The translations under genes were made by a program, and so were the position numbers. Positions 8,899 through 17,276 of a stretch of 64,000 nucleotides of DNA are shown here, piece after piece. A model generated the notes under the pieces. That model had not been told where the DNA came from. It ran no database searches and saw nothing but the letters and a program-made list of their open reading frames with translations. Origin of the DNA: Bacteroidota bacterium (GTDB lineage Bacteria; Bacteroidota; Bacteroidia; Chitinophagales; BACL12); contig JADKEK010000001.1 in the NCBI GenBank assembly GCA_016718035.1, positions 806,001-870,000 on the forward strand, in the 5' to 3' direction. The stretch's first letter is position 1, and every line of letters begins with the position of its first letter.

Positions 8899-11358
8899 AT
8901 GATACGATTGCTGACTTTTTTACTGCTGGTTTGTTGTAGTAGTGTTAAGTTAAACGCAACAGTTACCATTAAAGGAACAGTTACTGACGATTCGAATCAA
9001 CCACTCCCCTTTTGTAATATTTATATTCCTAATTCCTCCTATGCATGCGTGAGCAACGAAACCGGGAATTTTGCACTGCAGGTTTCCCCTGGAGATTATA
9101 CCATTACATTTCAATTTATTGGTTTCAAAAAACAAAATATTCCGGTTCATGCGGTTGATGAAACAATTTCGCTTGACATTAAAATGGAGCCGGAAGTTTT
9201 AGAGTTACAAGAAGTAATTATTAATTCTGATAGAGAAGACCCTGCATATGCTATTATTCGCAAGGCAATTGAATATAGGCAGGATAACTTAAAATCGGTT
9301 CGTTCGTTTAGTTGTGATGCCTATATCAAAGGCCTGCAAAAATTAATTGAAGCCCCGGATAAAGTTTTGGGAATTCAATTAAGTACAATTGTTGATGTTG
9401 ATTCAAATAATTCCGGAATCGTTTATTTATCTGAATCGTCATCTACTTTCCATTACCAATATCCCGATAAGTCGAAAGAAATTATGCATGCCAGCATAGT
9501 AAGTGGCGACGACCAACAATTTAGTTGGAATGATGCCGCCAGTATGCAAATGAATTTTTACAACAACCTCGAAACTTTGGAAGGGTTTTCACAAAGAGGA
9601 TTTGTTTCCCCAATAGCAGATAATGCTTTGTTTTTTTATAGTTATAGTCTGCAAGGGCAAACGTATGAAAATAATCACGTGATTTATAAAATAGCGGTCA
9701 CGCCTAAACGAAAATCAGACCCAGCTTATACCGGCACCATTTATATTACCGACCATGAATATCGATTTACGGCCTTGCAACTAGAACTTACATCTTCAAA
9801 TGGAATAGAGTTCATAGATACCTTTACTGTTTCTCAAGAATTTTTTTATACTGACCCTGAACATCTCGTGCTAAGGTCCAATCAGTTTAATTTTAATTAC
9901 AATTTTTTTGGCATTAAAGGAATGGGGTATTTCCATGCCTCGTATAATAATTATACGCTAAATGCCATCTACCCAAAAAACTTTTTTAATGGTGAAGTGA
10001 TTAAAATTGAAGAAAATGCCAATAAAAAAGATGATACATATTGGAGCAATATTCGCCCAATACAATTAACTACTGAAGAACAAAAAGATTATATAGCTAA
10101 AGATTCATTGGCGTTAATCAAAGAGACACCTGCTTATAAAGATTCCATGGACCGCATTTTTAATAAATTAGATGTGGCGGATATCATAACCGGATATACA
10201 TGGCGCGACAGCCAAAAGAAAATAGTAGCCAGTACCAATCCGCTTCCGGATATGTTACATTTCAATACCGTAGAAGGATATGTAGTTAATCCAAAAATCA
10301 GGGTTACAAAATGGTATGAGAATAAAAATGAGATTAATTTTTACCCGGGTGTGAGGTATGGATTTAACAGTGATACCTGGTATGCCAATGCAGGTTTAAG
10401 TTATAAATTCGACCCGATGCATATGGCAAACATCGCAATTTCGGGAGGAACCGGTGTACAACAATTTAATACGCAGGGTATATCTCCACTGGTAAATTCA
10501 TTATATAGTTTATTGCTGGAGGAAAATTATTTAAAGCTTTATGAGCAACAATATCTCACTATTAAAGGTGGTCGTGAATTATTTAATGGTTTGTATGTAG
10601 AAGGCCAAATGCATTATACTAATCGCCAACAATTATTTAATTTGGAAACGCCTGATGTTTGGTACGATCGCGAGAAAAATGGATATAGCTCCAACAATTT
10701 TCCGTTTTATACCGACTCATCGATATATAACATCCCAACAAAAAGCAGTTTTAAAATTTCAGGCAGATATGCATTTGGGCAAACCTATATGATGCTGCCG
10801 GATGAAAAAAATATTATAAGCGCTAAATATCCAACACTTAATCTTTCCTGGGAAAAAGCTATTCCGGGTATATTTGGCAGTGCTGTAGGTTATGATATAT
10901 TGAGATTTGGCATAGAGGATAAAATTAAACTTGCACTGGCCGGCAATATCATGATTAATTCAGAAGCGGGCAAAATGTTTGCGCATAGTTCACTAAACGA
11001 AGCAGACTTAATGCATTTCCTTGCCAATGAAACTATTATTGAACGAATAGCAGATGATGCCTACTTTTTATTACCCTATTATTCAGTATCAACAGACGAT
11101 GTTTTTGTAAGTGGTCATTTTCAATGGCATACCGAGGGATTTTTATTCAGACAACTCCCCTTGTTTAAGCAATTAAAAATGGAACCCGTATTTTCATGTA
11201 ATTATTTATATACAGATAATTTCGGTCACTATGTTGAACTGGCAGCCGGTGTAGAGCATTTGTTTAAAGTAATTAGAATTGATGCCGCATTTACCCCATA
11301 TCAATTTAAAGACTACCCTTCCGAAAAATTTAAATTACTAATTGGATTTGGATTTTAA
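8899..11358 (+). CDS. Carboxypeptidase-regulatory-like and DUF5686 outer-membrane protein
   Basis: 819-residue secreted protein. A signal peptide (about 1-20) is followed by a CarboxypepD_reg-like beta-sandwich (about 22-108; VTIKGTVTDDSNQPLPFCNIYIP), then a long DUF5686 region that reads as an outer-membrane beta-barrel and ends in FKLLIGFGF with a terminal aromatic residue, the usual outer-membrane insertion signal. The fold combination recalls TonB-dependent transporters, but I see no plug domain. It follows the sigma/barrel pair by 52 bases in the same direction and could be a target or component of that system. The next gene starts 1 base after its stop. Function of the DUF is unknown. 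Confidence 0.88.
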   Translation: MIRLLTFLLLVCCSSVKLNATVTIKGTVTDDSNQPLPFCNIYIPNSSYACVSNETGNFALQVSPGDYTITFQFIGFKKQNIPVHAVDETISLDIKMEPEVLELQEVIINSDREDPAYAIIRKAIEYRQDNLKSVRSFSCDAYIKGLQKLIEAPDKVLGIQLSTIVDVDSNNSGIVYLSESSSTFHYQYPDKSKEIMHASIVSGDDQQFSWNDAASMQMNFYNNLETLEGFSQRGFVSPIADNALFFYSYSLQGQTYENNHVIYKIAVTPKRKSDPAYTGTIYITDHEYRFTALQLELTSSNGIEFIDTFTVSQEFFYTDPEHLVLRSNQFNFNYNFFGIKGMGYFHASYNNYTLNAIYPKNFFNGEVIKIEENANKKDDTYWSNIRPIQLTTEEQKDYIAKDSLALIKETPAYKDSMDRIFNKLDVADIITGYTWRDSQKKIVASTNPLPDMLHFNTVEGYVVNPKIRVTKWYENKNEINFYPGVRYGFNSDTWYANAGLSYKFDPMHMANIAISGGTGVQQFNTQGISPLVNSLYSLLLEENYLKLYEQQYLTIKGGRELFNGLYVEGQMHYTNRQQLFNLETPDVWYDREKNGYSSNNFPFYTDSSIYNIPTKSSFKISGRYAFGQTYMMLPDEKNIISAKYPTLNLSWEKAIPGIFGSAVGYDILRFGIEDKIKLALAGNIMINSEAGKMFAHSSLNEADLMHFLANETIIERIADDAYFLLPYYSVSTDDVFVSGHFQWHTEGFLFRQLPLFKQLKMEPVFSCNYLYTDNFGHYVELAAGVEHLFKVIRIDAAFTPYQFKDYPSEKFKLLIGFGF

Positions 11359-11359
11359 T

Positions 11360-12310
11360 ATGCGAAAGTTGTTATCAGTTTGTCTACTTTTTTTTGTTGC
11401 AGTTATACAATTAACAGCACAAAACTGCAGTGGTAATGCAACAGGAAATATGCCTATTCCTGATTTGGGAACACAACAATTTAATGGATTCATGGGTGGC
11501 AAATATCCTCAAGGCCAAAATCAGATTCCGGCTTCACATTATGATATAGGATTATTAAATCACGAAAAAATTCAACCATTAAATAAATTGGGTGAAGCAG
11601 ATACTGTGTCCGGCAAAATTGGTATGATGGTATTAGGCTTTAGCACTGCAGCAATGACAGGGCGTTTTGTGCGAACATTTTTAGAATTAAAACAAGAAAA
11701 TCCCTACCTCGATTTTTTTATTGGTGCTCAGGGCGGGCGTGATATTAATTCAATGACTAATTTACAAAGTACGTATTGGACAAATATAGATTCAACATTG
11801 GAAGCTGAATCCTTATCTCGTTTACAAGTGCAAATTATATGGCTGAGTTCCGGCGATATTTACAGTTTTAACGAGGCATTCCCTCAACAGTGTTATACAC
11901 AAATTGAAAAATACAGATTGGTTTTACAAAACATAAAAACCATATATCCTAATTGTCGTGTAGTGTATTTGTCGGACCGCACTTATGCCGGTTATATAGG
12001 ACAAAATGGTGAAGGTCCTGCCGAATTAAAAGAACCAACCGCTTATTATAATGGATGGACAGTTAAATGGTTAATTGAAAACCAAATTATTGGTAAAACA
12101 GGATTCACCTATACTGATATTCCTTTTATTGATTGGGGACCTTATTTATGGACAGATGGAATAAATGGCAATAAGTCAGGTTATACCTGGGAATGTGATG
12201 ACGCAGGAAAAGGCGGTATTCACCCTTCTTCTAAAGGCAGAATGAAAGAAGCTGCAATGGTATATTTATATTTCGCTCAACATCCGCTGTTGCGTAAAAT
12301 ATGGTATTAA
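11360..12310 (+). CDS. Secreted SGNH-hydrolase-like protein
   Basis: 316 residues. The start is ATG 11360, one base after the preceding stop, giving signal peptide MRKLLSVCLLFFVAVIQLTAQ; a TTG 18 bases upstream is a poorer choice. The body resembles an SGNH/GDSL-type esterase fold: GMMVLGFSTAAM may hold the block I serine, there is a central GAQGGRDINSM stretch, and the C-terminal GGIHPSSKGRMKEA matches block V with its histidine. I see no sorting tail, so it is probably periplasmic or released by another route. Substrate unknown; deacetylation or deacylation of a glycan is a guess from family behaviour. Converges with the next gene, overlapping by 4 bases. Confidence 0.7.
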   Translation: MRKLLSVCLLFFVAVIQLTAQNCSGNATGNMPIPDLGTQQFNGFMGGKYPQGQNQIPASHYDIGLLNHEKIQPLNKLGEADTVSGKIGMMVLGFSTAAMTGRFVRTFLELKQENPYLDFFIGAQGGRDINSMTNLQSTYWTNIDSTLEAESLSRLQVQIIWLSSGDIYSFNEAFPQQCYTQIEKYRLVLQNIKTIYPNCRVVYLSDRTYAGYIGQNGEGPAELKEPTAYYNGWTVKWLIENQIIGKTGFTYTDIPFIDWGPYLWTDGINGNKSGYTWECDDAGKGGIHPSSKGRMKEAAMVYLYFAQHPLLRKIWY

Positions 12311-12564
12311 TCAGACTCTAATGATGGAGGTGCGGTTATACTATCATTTACCTGATAATATTTGTACACGCCAATACCTATACAAACCAGTAACAATAAA
12401 ATGCACATCATGCGCACTACACCGCCATTGTATTTTTGCCACTCTTTAAAACTTTCCTTTTGTGTGCGTTGAGTATGAATATATCCTCCTGCAAATAAAT
12501 AAATGACAATTATTATGATTGCAAGAAATCCAAGAAAAATGACCCATTGATAAAATTCTGACAT
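12307..12564 (-). CDS. Small two-span membrane protein, unknown
   Basis: 85 residues with two hydrophobic segments (about 7-27 and 50-68) separated by a charged loop (HTQRTQKESFKEWQKYNGG) and a short polar tail. I do not recognise a family. It lies 9 bases downstream of the nucleoside transporter gene on the same strand, so it is probably co-transcribed and could be an accessory subunit, though nothing in the sequence proves this. Its stop overlaps the convergent SGNH-like gene. Confidence 0.7.
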   Translation of the reverse strand: MSEFYQWVIFLGFLAIIIIVIYLFAGGYIHTQRTQKESFKEWQKYNGGVVRMMCILLLLVCIGIGVYKYYQVNDSITAPPSLESD

Positions 12565-12573
12565 AATAATCTA

Positions 12574-13920
12574 TTAAATAATCATTCCGGCGATTGCTGC
12601 TGTAAAAAAGCAGGCAACTGTTCCACCTAATAAAGCGCGAATCCCTAATTGTGACAAATTTGTTTTTTGATTTGGCGCCAATGCACCAATACCACCTATC
12701 TGAATACCAATAGATGCGAAATTAGAAAAGCCACATAGCGCATACGTAGCGATAATTATTGATTTTTCATCTAAAGTATCCTTCATTTCCCCTAAGCTTG
12801 CATAGGCAACAAATTCATTTATAATTGTTTTTTCACCAAGTAATTGCCCTACAGCTAAAATGTCTCCAGACGGTGTTCCAAGCAACCAGGCAACAGGGGC
12901 CATAATAATTCCAAATAAATAATCAAGAGATAAACCGGAATAGGTATTATTAGTGGCACTTGCTATATTATCATTAATTCCAATTACATTTCCCAATCCT
13001 AAAAATATGGAATTAAACATGGCCATAAATGCAGTAAATGCCAATAACATCGCACCAACATTAACTGCCAATTTTAATCCATCCGTAGTTCCATTGGCAA
13101 TGGCTTCAATAACATTTGAGCCTATACGTTCTTTATTCACTTTTAAATCTCTATCCACTGACTCTGTCTGCGGAAATAACATTTTTGAAGCAACGATGGC
13201 CGCAGGTGCACTCATAATTGAAGCACTTAATAGATGCATAGCAAATAATTTTTGGCGTTCAACATCATCACCACCTAAAAACCCTATGTAAGCAGCCATC
13301 ACACCTCCTGCAATGGTTGCCATCCCTCCCACCATTACACATAAAATTTCGGACTTGGTCATTTTATCTAAATACGGTCTGATAAGTAACGGCGCTTCTG
13401 TTTGACCAAGAAAAATATTACCTGCTGCATTTAAACTTTCTGCTCCGCTTAATCGCATAGTTTTACTCATTACCCAAGCAAAACCAAATACAATTTTTTG
13501 AAGTATGCCTAAAAAATATAATAACGACGTTAATGCTGAAAAGAAAATTACAGTAGGTAATACTTTAAAAGCAAAAATATATCCGACAGTAAATAACTCG
13601 CCTGTTAATCCATCGTTTACTTGTGTTACGGAAGGCCAATCACCTAATACGAATGTTGCTCCGGCATTTGTATATCCAATAACCATTACAAAGAAATTGG
13701 CCATCCCCCTAAAAATTCTTTCGAACCAATCGAAGCGATAGCCAAAATAATTTTCGGTGATATTAGGTAAAGCAATGATCAAAAAAGCAAATGTAAACTG
13801 AATGAGTAATCCTGTGCCAACCAATTTCCAGTCGATGGCTTTGCGGTTTTTACTAAACAACCAACAAATACCAACTAAAAAAGCTACACCAAGCAACCCT
13901 CGTAATATATTTTCAACCAT
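12574..13920 (-). CDS. Concentrative nucleoside transporter (NupC/CNT family)
   Basis: Inner-membrane symporter importing nucleosides with Na+ or H+. At 448 residues it has multiple hydrophobic helices and the family's signature pieces: GQTEAPLLIRPYL (about 172-184, re-entrant loop), GGMATIAGGVMAAYIGFLG, and near the C-terminus CGFSNFASIGIQIGGIGALAP. These are the substrate- and ion-binding segments of CNT proteins. The ATG start leads straight into a first membrane helix. Likely first gene of a two-gene unit with the small membrane protein downstream. Which nucleosides and which ion cannot be read from sequence by eye. Confidence 0.93.
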   Translation of the reverse strand: MVENILRGLLGVAFLVGICWLFSKNRKAIDWKLVGTGLLIQFTFAFLIIALPNITENYFGYRFDWFERIFRGMANFFVMVIGYTNAGATFVLGDWPSVTQVNDGLTGELFTVGYIFAFKVLPTVIFFSALTSLLYFLGILQKIVFGFAWVMSKTMRLSGAESLNAAGNIFLGQTEAPLLIRPYLDKMTKSEILCVMVGGMATIAGGVMAAYIGFLGGDDVERQKLFAMHLLSASIMSAPAAIVASKMLFPQTESVDRDLKVNKERIGSNVIEAIANGTTDGLKLAVNVGAMLLAFTAFMAMFNSIFLGLGNVIGINDNIASATNNTYSGLSLDYLFGIIMAPVAWLLGTPSGDILAVGQLLGEKTIINEFVAYASLGEMKDTLDEKSIIIATYALCGFSNFASIGIQIGGIGALAPNQKTNLSQLGIRALLGGTVACFFTAAIAGMII

Positions 13921-13969
13921 TGTATAATTTTTGGGTAATCTAAAATAAGCAAAAATAAAATCAGTGGCC

Positions 13970-14341
13970 TTAAGTTCTGGTCAATGACATACCCAGCCAG
14001 GTAAGTAATAAGCCGAACAAAAGGCTGCTAAAGATATATAAAATCGCCATTAAGGTTTGGCCATCTCGCATCATTTGTATGTTTTCCATTGAAAATGCCG
14101 AAAACGTAGTAAATCCGCCACAAAAGCCAGCGGTAAGTATCAATTTCCAATCAGAACTATTCAATTGTTGCTTCTCAAACCAGCCATATATCAAACCAAT
14201 AATAAAACAACCGAGGAGGTTAACGGTAAGTGTAGCAAAAGGAAAATTGGGTTTTGAATATTGTGTAAATGCATTCCCAATAAGATATCGGGCAATTGTA
14301 CCAAAAAAACCGCCTAAGCCAATGAGTAGTACAATTTGCAT
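13970..14341 (-). CDS. crcB: Fluoride ion channel Fluc/CrcB
   Basis: Four-helix, 123-residue membrane protein that lets toxic fluoride leave the cell. Works as an antiparallel dual-topology dimer in the known family. Motifs seen: GLGGFFGTIARYLIG at the N-terminus, the pore asparagine in TVNLLGCFIIGLIYG (about 43-57), and GFCGGFTTFSAFSME (about 73-87) with the phenylalanine track and Na+-site turn. Single copy, as in homodimeric members. It sits 11 bases downstream of the bifunctional nuclease gene on the same strand, so co-transcription is likely. I see no fluoride riboswitch in the small gap. Confidence 0.95.
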   Translation of the reverse strand: MQIVLLIGLGGFFGTIARYLIGNAFTQYSKPNFPFATLTVNLLGCFIIGLIYGWFEKQQLNSSDWKLILTAGFCGGFTTFSAFSMENIQMMRDGQTLMAILYIFSSLLFGLLLTWLGMSLTRT

Positions 14342-14352
14342 ATTGAAGACTA

Positions 14353-14979
14353 TTATTTGTTTTTGCGCTGTTCTATTTCATCTCTTATTCTTGCAGCCGA
14401 TTCGTAATCTTCTTTATCGAGATATTCTTTTAATTTGTCGTTTAATTCCTTCAAACTCATCAGTGCGATATCATCAGCATCGGCAGAAAGTGCTGCACCA
14501 ACTATTTCTGCAGTGTCATCATCAACTTCTTCATCGTCATCATCGTCATCTTCATCTTTTTTATCCTGTTCATTAATGATTGCTCCTGCAGTTTCCAGAA
14601 TAAATTCGAAAGTATAAATGGGGCAATTAAATCGAACAGCCAGTGCAAGCGCATCGCTGGTTCTGCTATCAACTTCTATTTCCTGCCCGTCTTTTTCACA
14701 AATCAATTTTGAATAAAAAATACCATCCTGTAAATTGTCGATAAGTACTTCTTTCAAAGAGATATTAAATATGGTAAACAGGTTTTTTATTAAATCGTGA
14801 GATAATGGGCGATTGATAACAACTTTTTCAATTGCCACGGCAATTGCCTGTGCTTCAAAGGCACCTATTACGATGGGTAGCTTGCGCATGCCTCCAACTT
14901 CGCTTAACAATACAGCATAACTTTGTGACTGTGTTATGGTATGGGAAAGCCCGGAAATTTCAAGTTCAATTTTTTGCAT
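14353..14979 (-). CDS. Bifunctional nuclease domain (DUF151) protein with UvrB/C motif
   Basis: 208 residues. The N-terminal domain (1-130) is the BFN/DUF151 fold, with LPIVIGAFEAQAIAVAIE and SRTSDALALAVRFNCPIY. A strongly acidic linker (about 138-160, mostly Asp) joins it to a C-terminal UVR motif (about 170-205, LKELNDKLKEYLDKEDYESAARIRDEI), the helical hairpin by which UvrB and UvrC interact. BFN proteins are reported to have RNase and DNase activity; the UVR hairpin suggests a protein partner. The linker is encoded by a GAT/GAC/GAA triplet run. Precedes crcB by 11 bases. The domain pair is common in Bacteroidota. Confidence 0.9.
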   Translation of the reverse strand: MQKIELEISGLSHTITQSQSYAVLLSEVGGMRKLPIVIGAFEAQAIAVAIEKVVINRPLSHDLIKNLFTIFNISLKEVLIDNLQDGIFYSKLICEKDGQEIEVDSRTSDALALAVRFNCPIYTFEFILETAGAIINEQDKKDEDDDDDDEEVDDDTAEIVGAALSADADDIALMSLKELNDKLKEYLDKEDYESAARIRDEIEQRKNK

Positions 14980-15057
14980 TGCGGTCTGCTTAGAGATACT
15001 AAGTTAAAAAGTTATTTTAGGATGTTTATCTGAATTGTAAGATTAATTTAAAAATGC

Positions 15058-16011
15058 TTAACCTTCAGATTTTAACTTTTTTACAGCCTCTGTAATTTTA
15101 GGTAACACCTCAAACGCATCCCCAACAATACCGTAATCGGCAGCTTTGAAAAATGGTGCTTCAGGGTCTTTGTTGATTACCACAATCACTTTACTTTGGT
15201 TAACGCCTGCAAGATGCTGAATTGCACCTGAGATACCAACTGCAATGTATAAGGTAGGTTTAATCGTGATTCCGGTTTGTCCCACATGCTCATGATGAGG
15301 TCTCCAACCAATATCTGCTACAGGGCGGGAACATGCGGTTGCAGCGCCTAAAGCCCCTGCCAAATCTTCAATAATACCCCAGTTTTCAGGTCCTTTTAAT
15401 CCTCTACCTCCTGATACAACAATCTCAGCCTCAGGTAGAGGGATATGACCACCGGATTCATCTTCAATACTTAAAACGGTATAATCAAAATCAGCATCAG
15501 CAACATTTATAGTCAATGCCTCAATTGTTGCAGAGCCTCCTGTAATTTCTGGTTTATATGAATTTGGGTTCAGCGTAATTACTTTTAATCCTTCACCTAA
15601 TGTCAAATCTGCAAAAGCCTTTCCTGAAAATACAGCTTTTCTGATACTGCCATTTTCAGGTAAACTATTTACACCCGGATAAAGTGATGCATTCCATCTA
15701 ACTGCTACTCTTGGTGCAATACTTTTACCGGCAGAATTATGCGATAATAAAATAGTATCAGCCCCAACCATTGCTGCTGCTTCTACCAATATTTTTGTAT
15801 ATGCTTTTGAAAATACATTATTTAAACGCTGGTCATTCACGTGTAACACTTTTGTTACACCGTAAGCACCTAATTTCTCTAATTCGCCTGCATCAGCCTG
15901 ACCAATTGCAACAGCTGTTGTAGGGCCTAATTTACATGAATAGGCAACAACTTCATGTGAAGTTTTTCTTAATTTACCATTCGATAACTCTGCAAAAACC
16001 AGATTCGTCAT
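15058..16011 (-). CDS. etfA: Electron transfer flavoprotein, alpha subunit
   Basis: 317-residue FAD-binding subunit that, with EtfB, carries electrons from acyl-CoA dehydrogenases to the quinone pool. The N-terminal domain is variable. The C-terminal FAD domain is clear: SGGRGLKGPENWGIIEDLA, ATACSRPVADIGWRPHHEHVGQTG, PTLYIAVGISGAIQHLAG and VVINKDPEAPFF. It follows etfB by 34 bases on the same strand, the usual order in Bacteroidota. No acyl-CoA dehydrogenase or ETF-quinone oxidoreductase gene is in the window, so its partners must be encoded elsewhere. Confidence 0.96.
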   Translation of the reverse strand: MTNLVFAELSNGKLRKTSHEVVAYSCKLGPTTAVAIGQADAGELEKLGAYGVTKVLHVNDQRLNNVFSKAYTKILVEAAAMVGADTILLSHNSAGKSIAPRVAVRWNASLYPGVNSLPENGSIRKAVFSGKAFADLTLGEGLKVITLNPNSYKPEITGGSATIEALTINVADADFDYTVLSIEDESGGHIPLPEAEIVVSGGRGLKGPENWGIIEDLAGALGAATACSRPVADIGWRPHHEHVGQTGITIKPTLYIAVGISGAIQHLAGVNQSKVIVVINKDPEAPFFKAADYGIVGDAFEVLPKITEAVKKLKSEG

Positions 16012-16045
16012 ATCCGTATATTTAAATAACTTTTTTTGAATTGAA

Positions 16046-16786
16046 TTAAATTACTTTAGCGTCGTTATGCAACATACCCACCAATTGAGCGGCATCATCC
16101 GGGCTAATCATTTTACAACCGGTTTTTTCAGCTGGTAAAGCAAATACTTTAACTCCCGCTTTCACAACCGTTACATCCGGGTTAATCACTTTTACCGGTT
16201 TAGTTTTAGAAGCTAAAATTCCACGCATATTAGGAATACGCGCCTCAGCCATACCTTTTTGAGCACTGATTACACAAGGAGTTTTCACCTGAACGGTTTC
16301 TTTAACCCCTTCCATTTCACGTTCAATTTTTATCGTAGTGCCATCAACATCCAATTTACTGCTCATAGAAACGTAGGGTAAATCGAGCATTTCAGCCAAC
16401 ATTCCTCCTACAACACCACCGTTGTAATCGATGGTTTCTTTTCCAGTTAGTATAATATCAAATTGCTCAGTTTTAGCATAAGCTGCAATATTAGCTGCCA
16501 CCTGATAAGCATCCGCAGGGTCTAAATCTATTCTAACGGCGTCATCAGCACCTAAAGCAAGCGCTTTGCGTATAATTTGTTCGCTGTCCGCTTTGCCGGC
16601 ATTGATTACTGTAACAGTTCCACCAAGTGTTTCTTTCAGTTCAAGTGCACGAACCAACGCATACCATTCATCGTAAGGGTTAATAATAAACTGCACTCCG
16701 GCTTCACTAAATTTAGTATTACCATCGGTGAAGGCAATTTTTGAAGTAGTATCAGGGGCTTTACTTATACAAACAAGTAATTTCAT
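16046..16786 (-). CDS. etfB: Electron transfer flavoprotein, beta subunit
   Basis: 246-residue AMP-binding partner of EtfA. It begins MKLLVCISKAPDTTSKIAF and has the NPYDEWYALVRALELKE segment, DIILTGKETIDYNGGVVGGMLAEML (nucleotide-binding) and the IEREMEGVKETVQV strand pair followed by ARIPNMRGI, the recognition loop contacting dehydrogenase partners. First gene of the etfBA unit. Its upstream region (160 bases) is shared with the divergent TPR-tilS pair. Confidence 0.96.
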   Translation of the reverse strand: MKLLVCISKAPDTTSKIAFTDGNTKFSEAGVQFIINPYDEWYALVRALELKETLGGTVTVINAGKADSEQIIRKALALGADDAVRIDLDPADAYQVAANIAAYAKTEQFDIILTGKETIDYNGGVVGGMLAEMLDLPYVSMSSKLDVDGTTIKIEREMEGVKETVQVKTPCVISAQKGMAEARIPNMRGILASKTKPVKVINPDVTVVKAGVKVFALPAEKTGCKMISPDDAAQLVGMLHNDAKVI

Positions 16787-16919
16787 ATGGTATTTTTACA
16801 TTTTTCGGACTGCAAAGATAGGGGTTTTAGGGCGAGATTTTCAGTAATTTGGATGGACTTTCACTCCACAATTTCTTCACATTCAACCAGACCCTAAACA
16901 TGAAACAGCATGCTATGGT

Positions 16920-16927
16920 TATATTTG
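16920..16927 (+). promoter_or_regulatory. -7 promoter element TATATTTG for the TPR-tilS operon
   Basis: Perfect match to the Bacteroidota -7 box TAnnTTTG, 19 bases before the ATG at 16947, in the 160-base gap between divergent etfB and the TPR gene. No clear -33 TTG. The remainder of the gap shows nothing else I can name. Confidence 0.5.
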
Positions 16928-16946
16928 CACACATTACCGTTGAAAT

Positions 16947-17276
16947 ATGAGCCGAATTAATCAATTGTTGCAATTTTTACAGGATAACCCTAAAGATTCA
17001 TTTATTCAATATGCGCTTGCATTAGAGTATATCAAAATTGGCGAACCTGATACCGGTCGTCAATATTTTGAACAGCTTATTTCCAACGATCCTGAATATG
17101 TAGGCACTTATTACCATTTGGCAAAATTATATGTGCAACTCAATGAAAAATCATTAGCAGAAAGTTGTTATGAAAACGGAATTGCCATCGCTAAAAAATT
17201 AAACGACACACATAGCTTAGCGGAATTGCAAAATGCATACACCAATTTAAAAATGGGTATAAGCGACGATGATTAA
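16947..17276 (+). CDS. Small tetratricopeptide-repeat protein
   Basis: 109 residues. Two TPR-type helical pairs are visible (about 15-47, NPKDSFIQYALALEYIKIG; and about 49-82, YVGTYYHLAKLYVQLNEKSLAESCYENGI). No signal peptide, so cytoplasmic. Its end overlaps the tilS start by 8 bases, so the two are translated together. TPR proteins are protein-protein adaptors; the link to tilS is positional only and no specific partner can be named. Confidence 0.85.
   Translation: MSRINQLLQFLQDNPKDSFIQYALALEYIKIGEPDTGRQYFEQLISNDPEYVGTYYHLAKLYVQLNEKSLAESCYENGIAIAKKLNDTHSLAELQNAYTNLKMGISDDD

Noticed and set aside
14435..14617. Serine-rich plus-strand open frame
   Set aside because: It is the antisense of the Asp/Glu codon run in the bifunctional nuclease gene.
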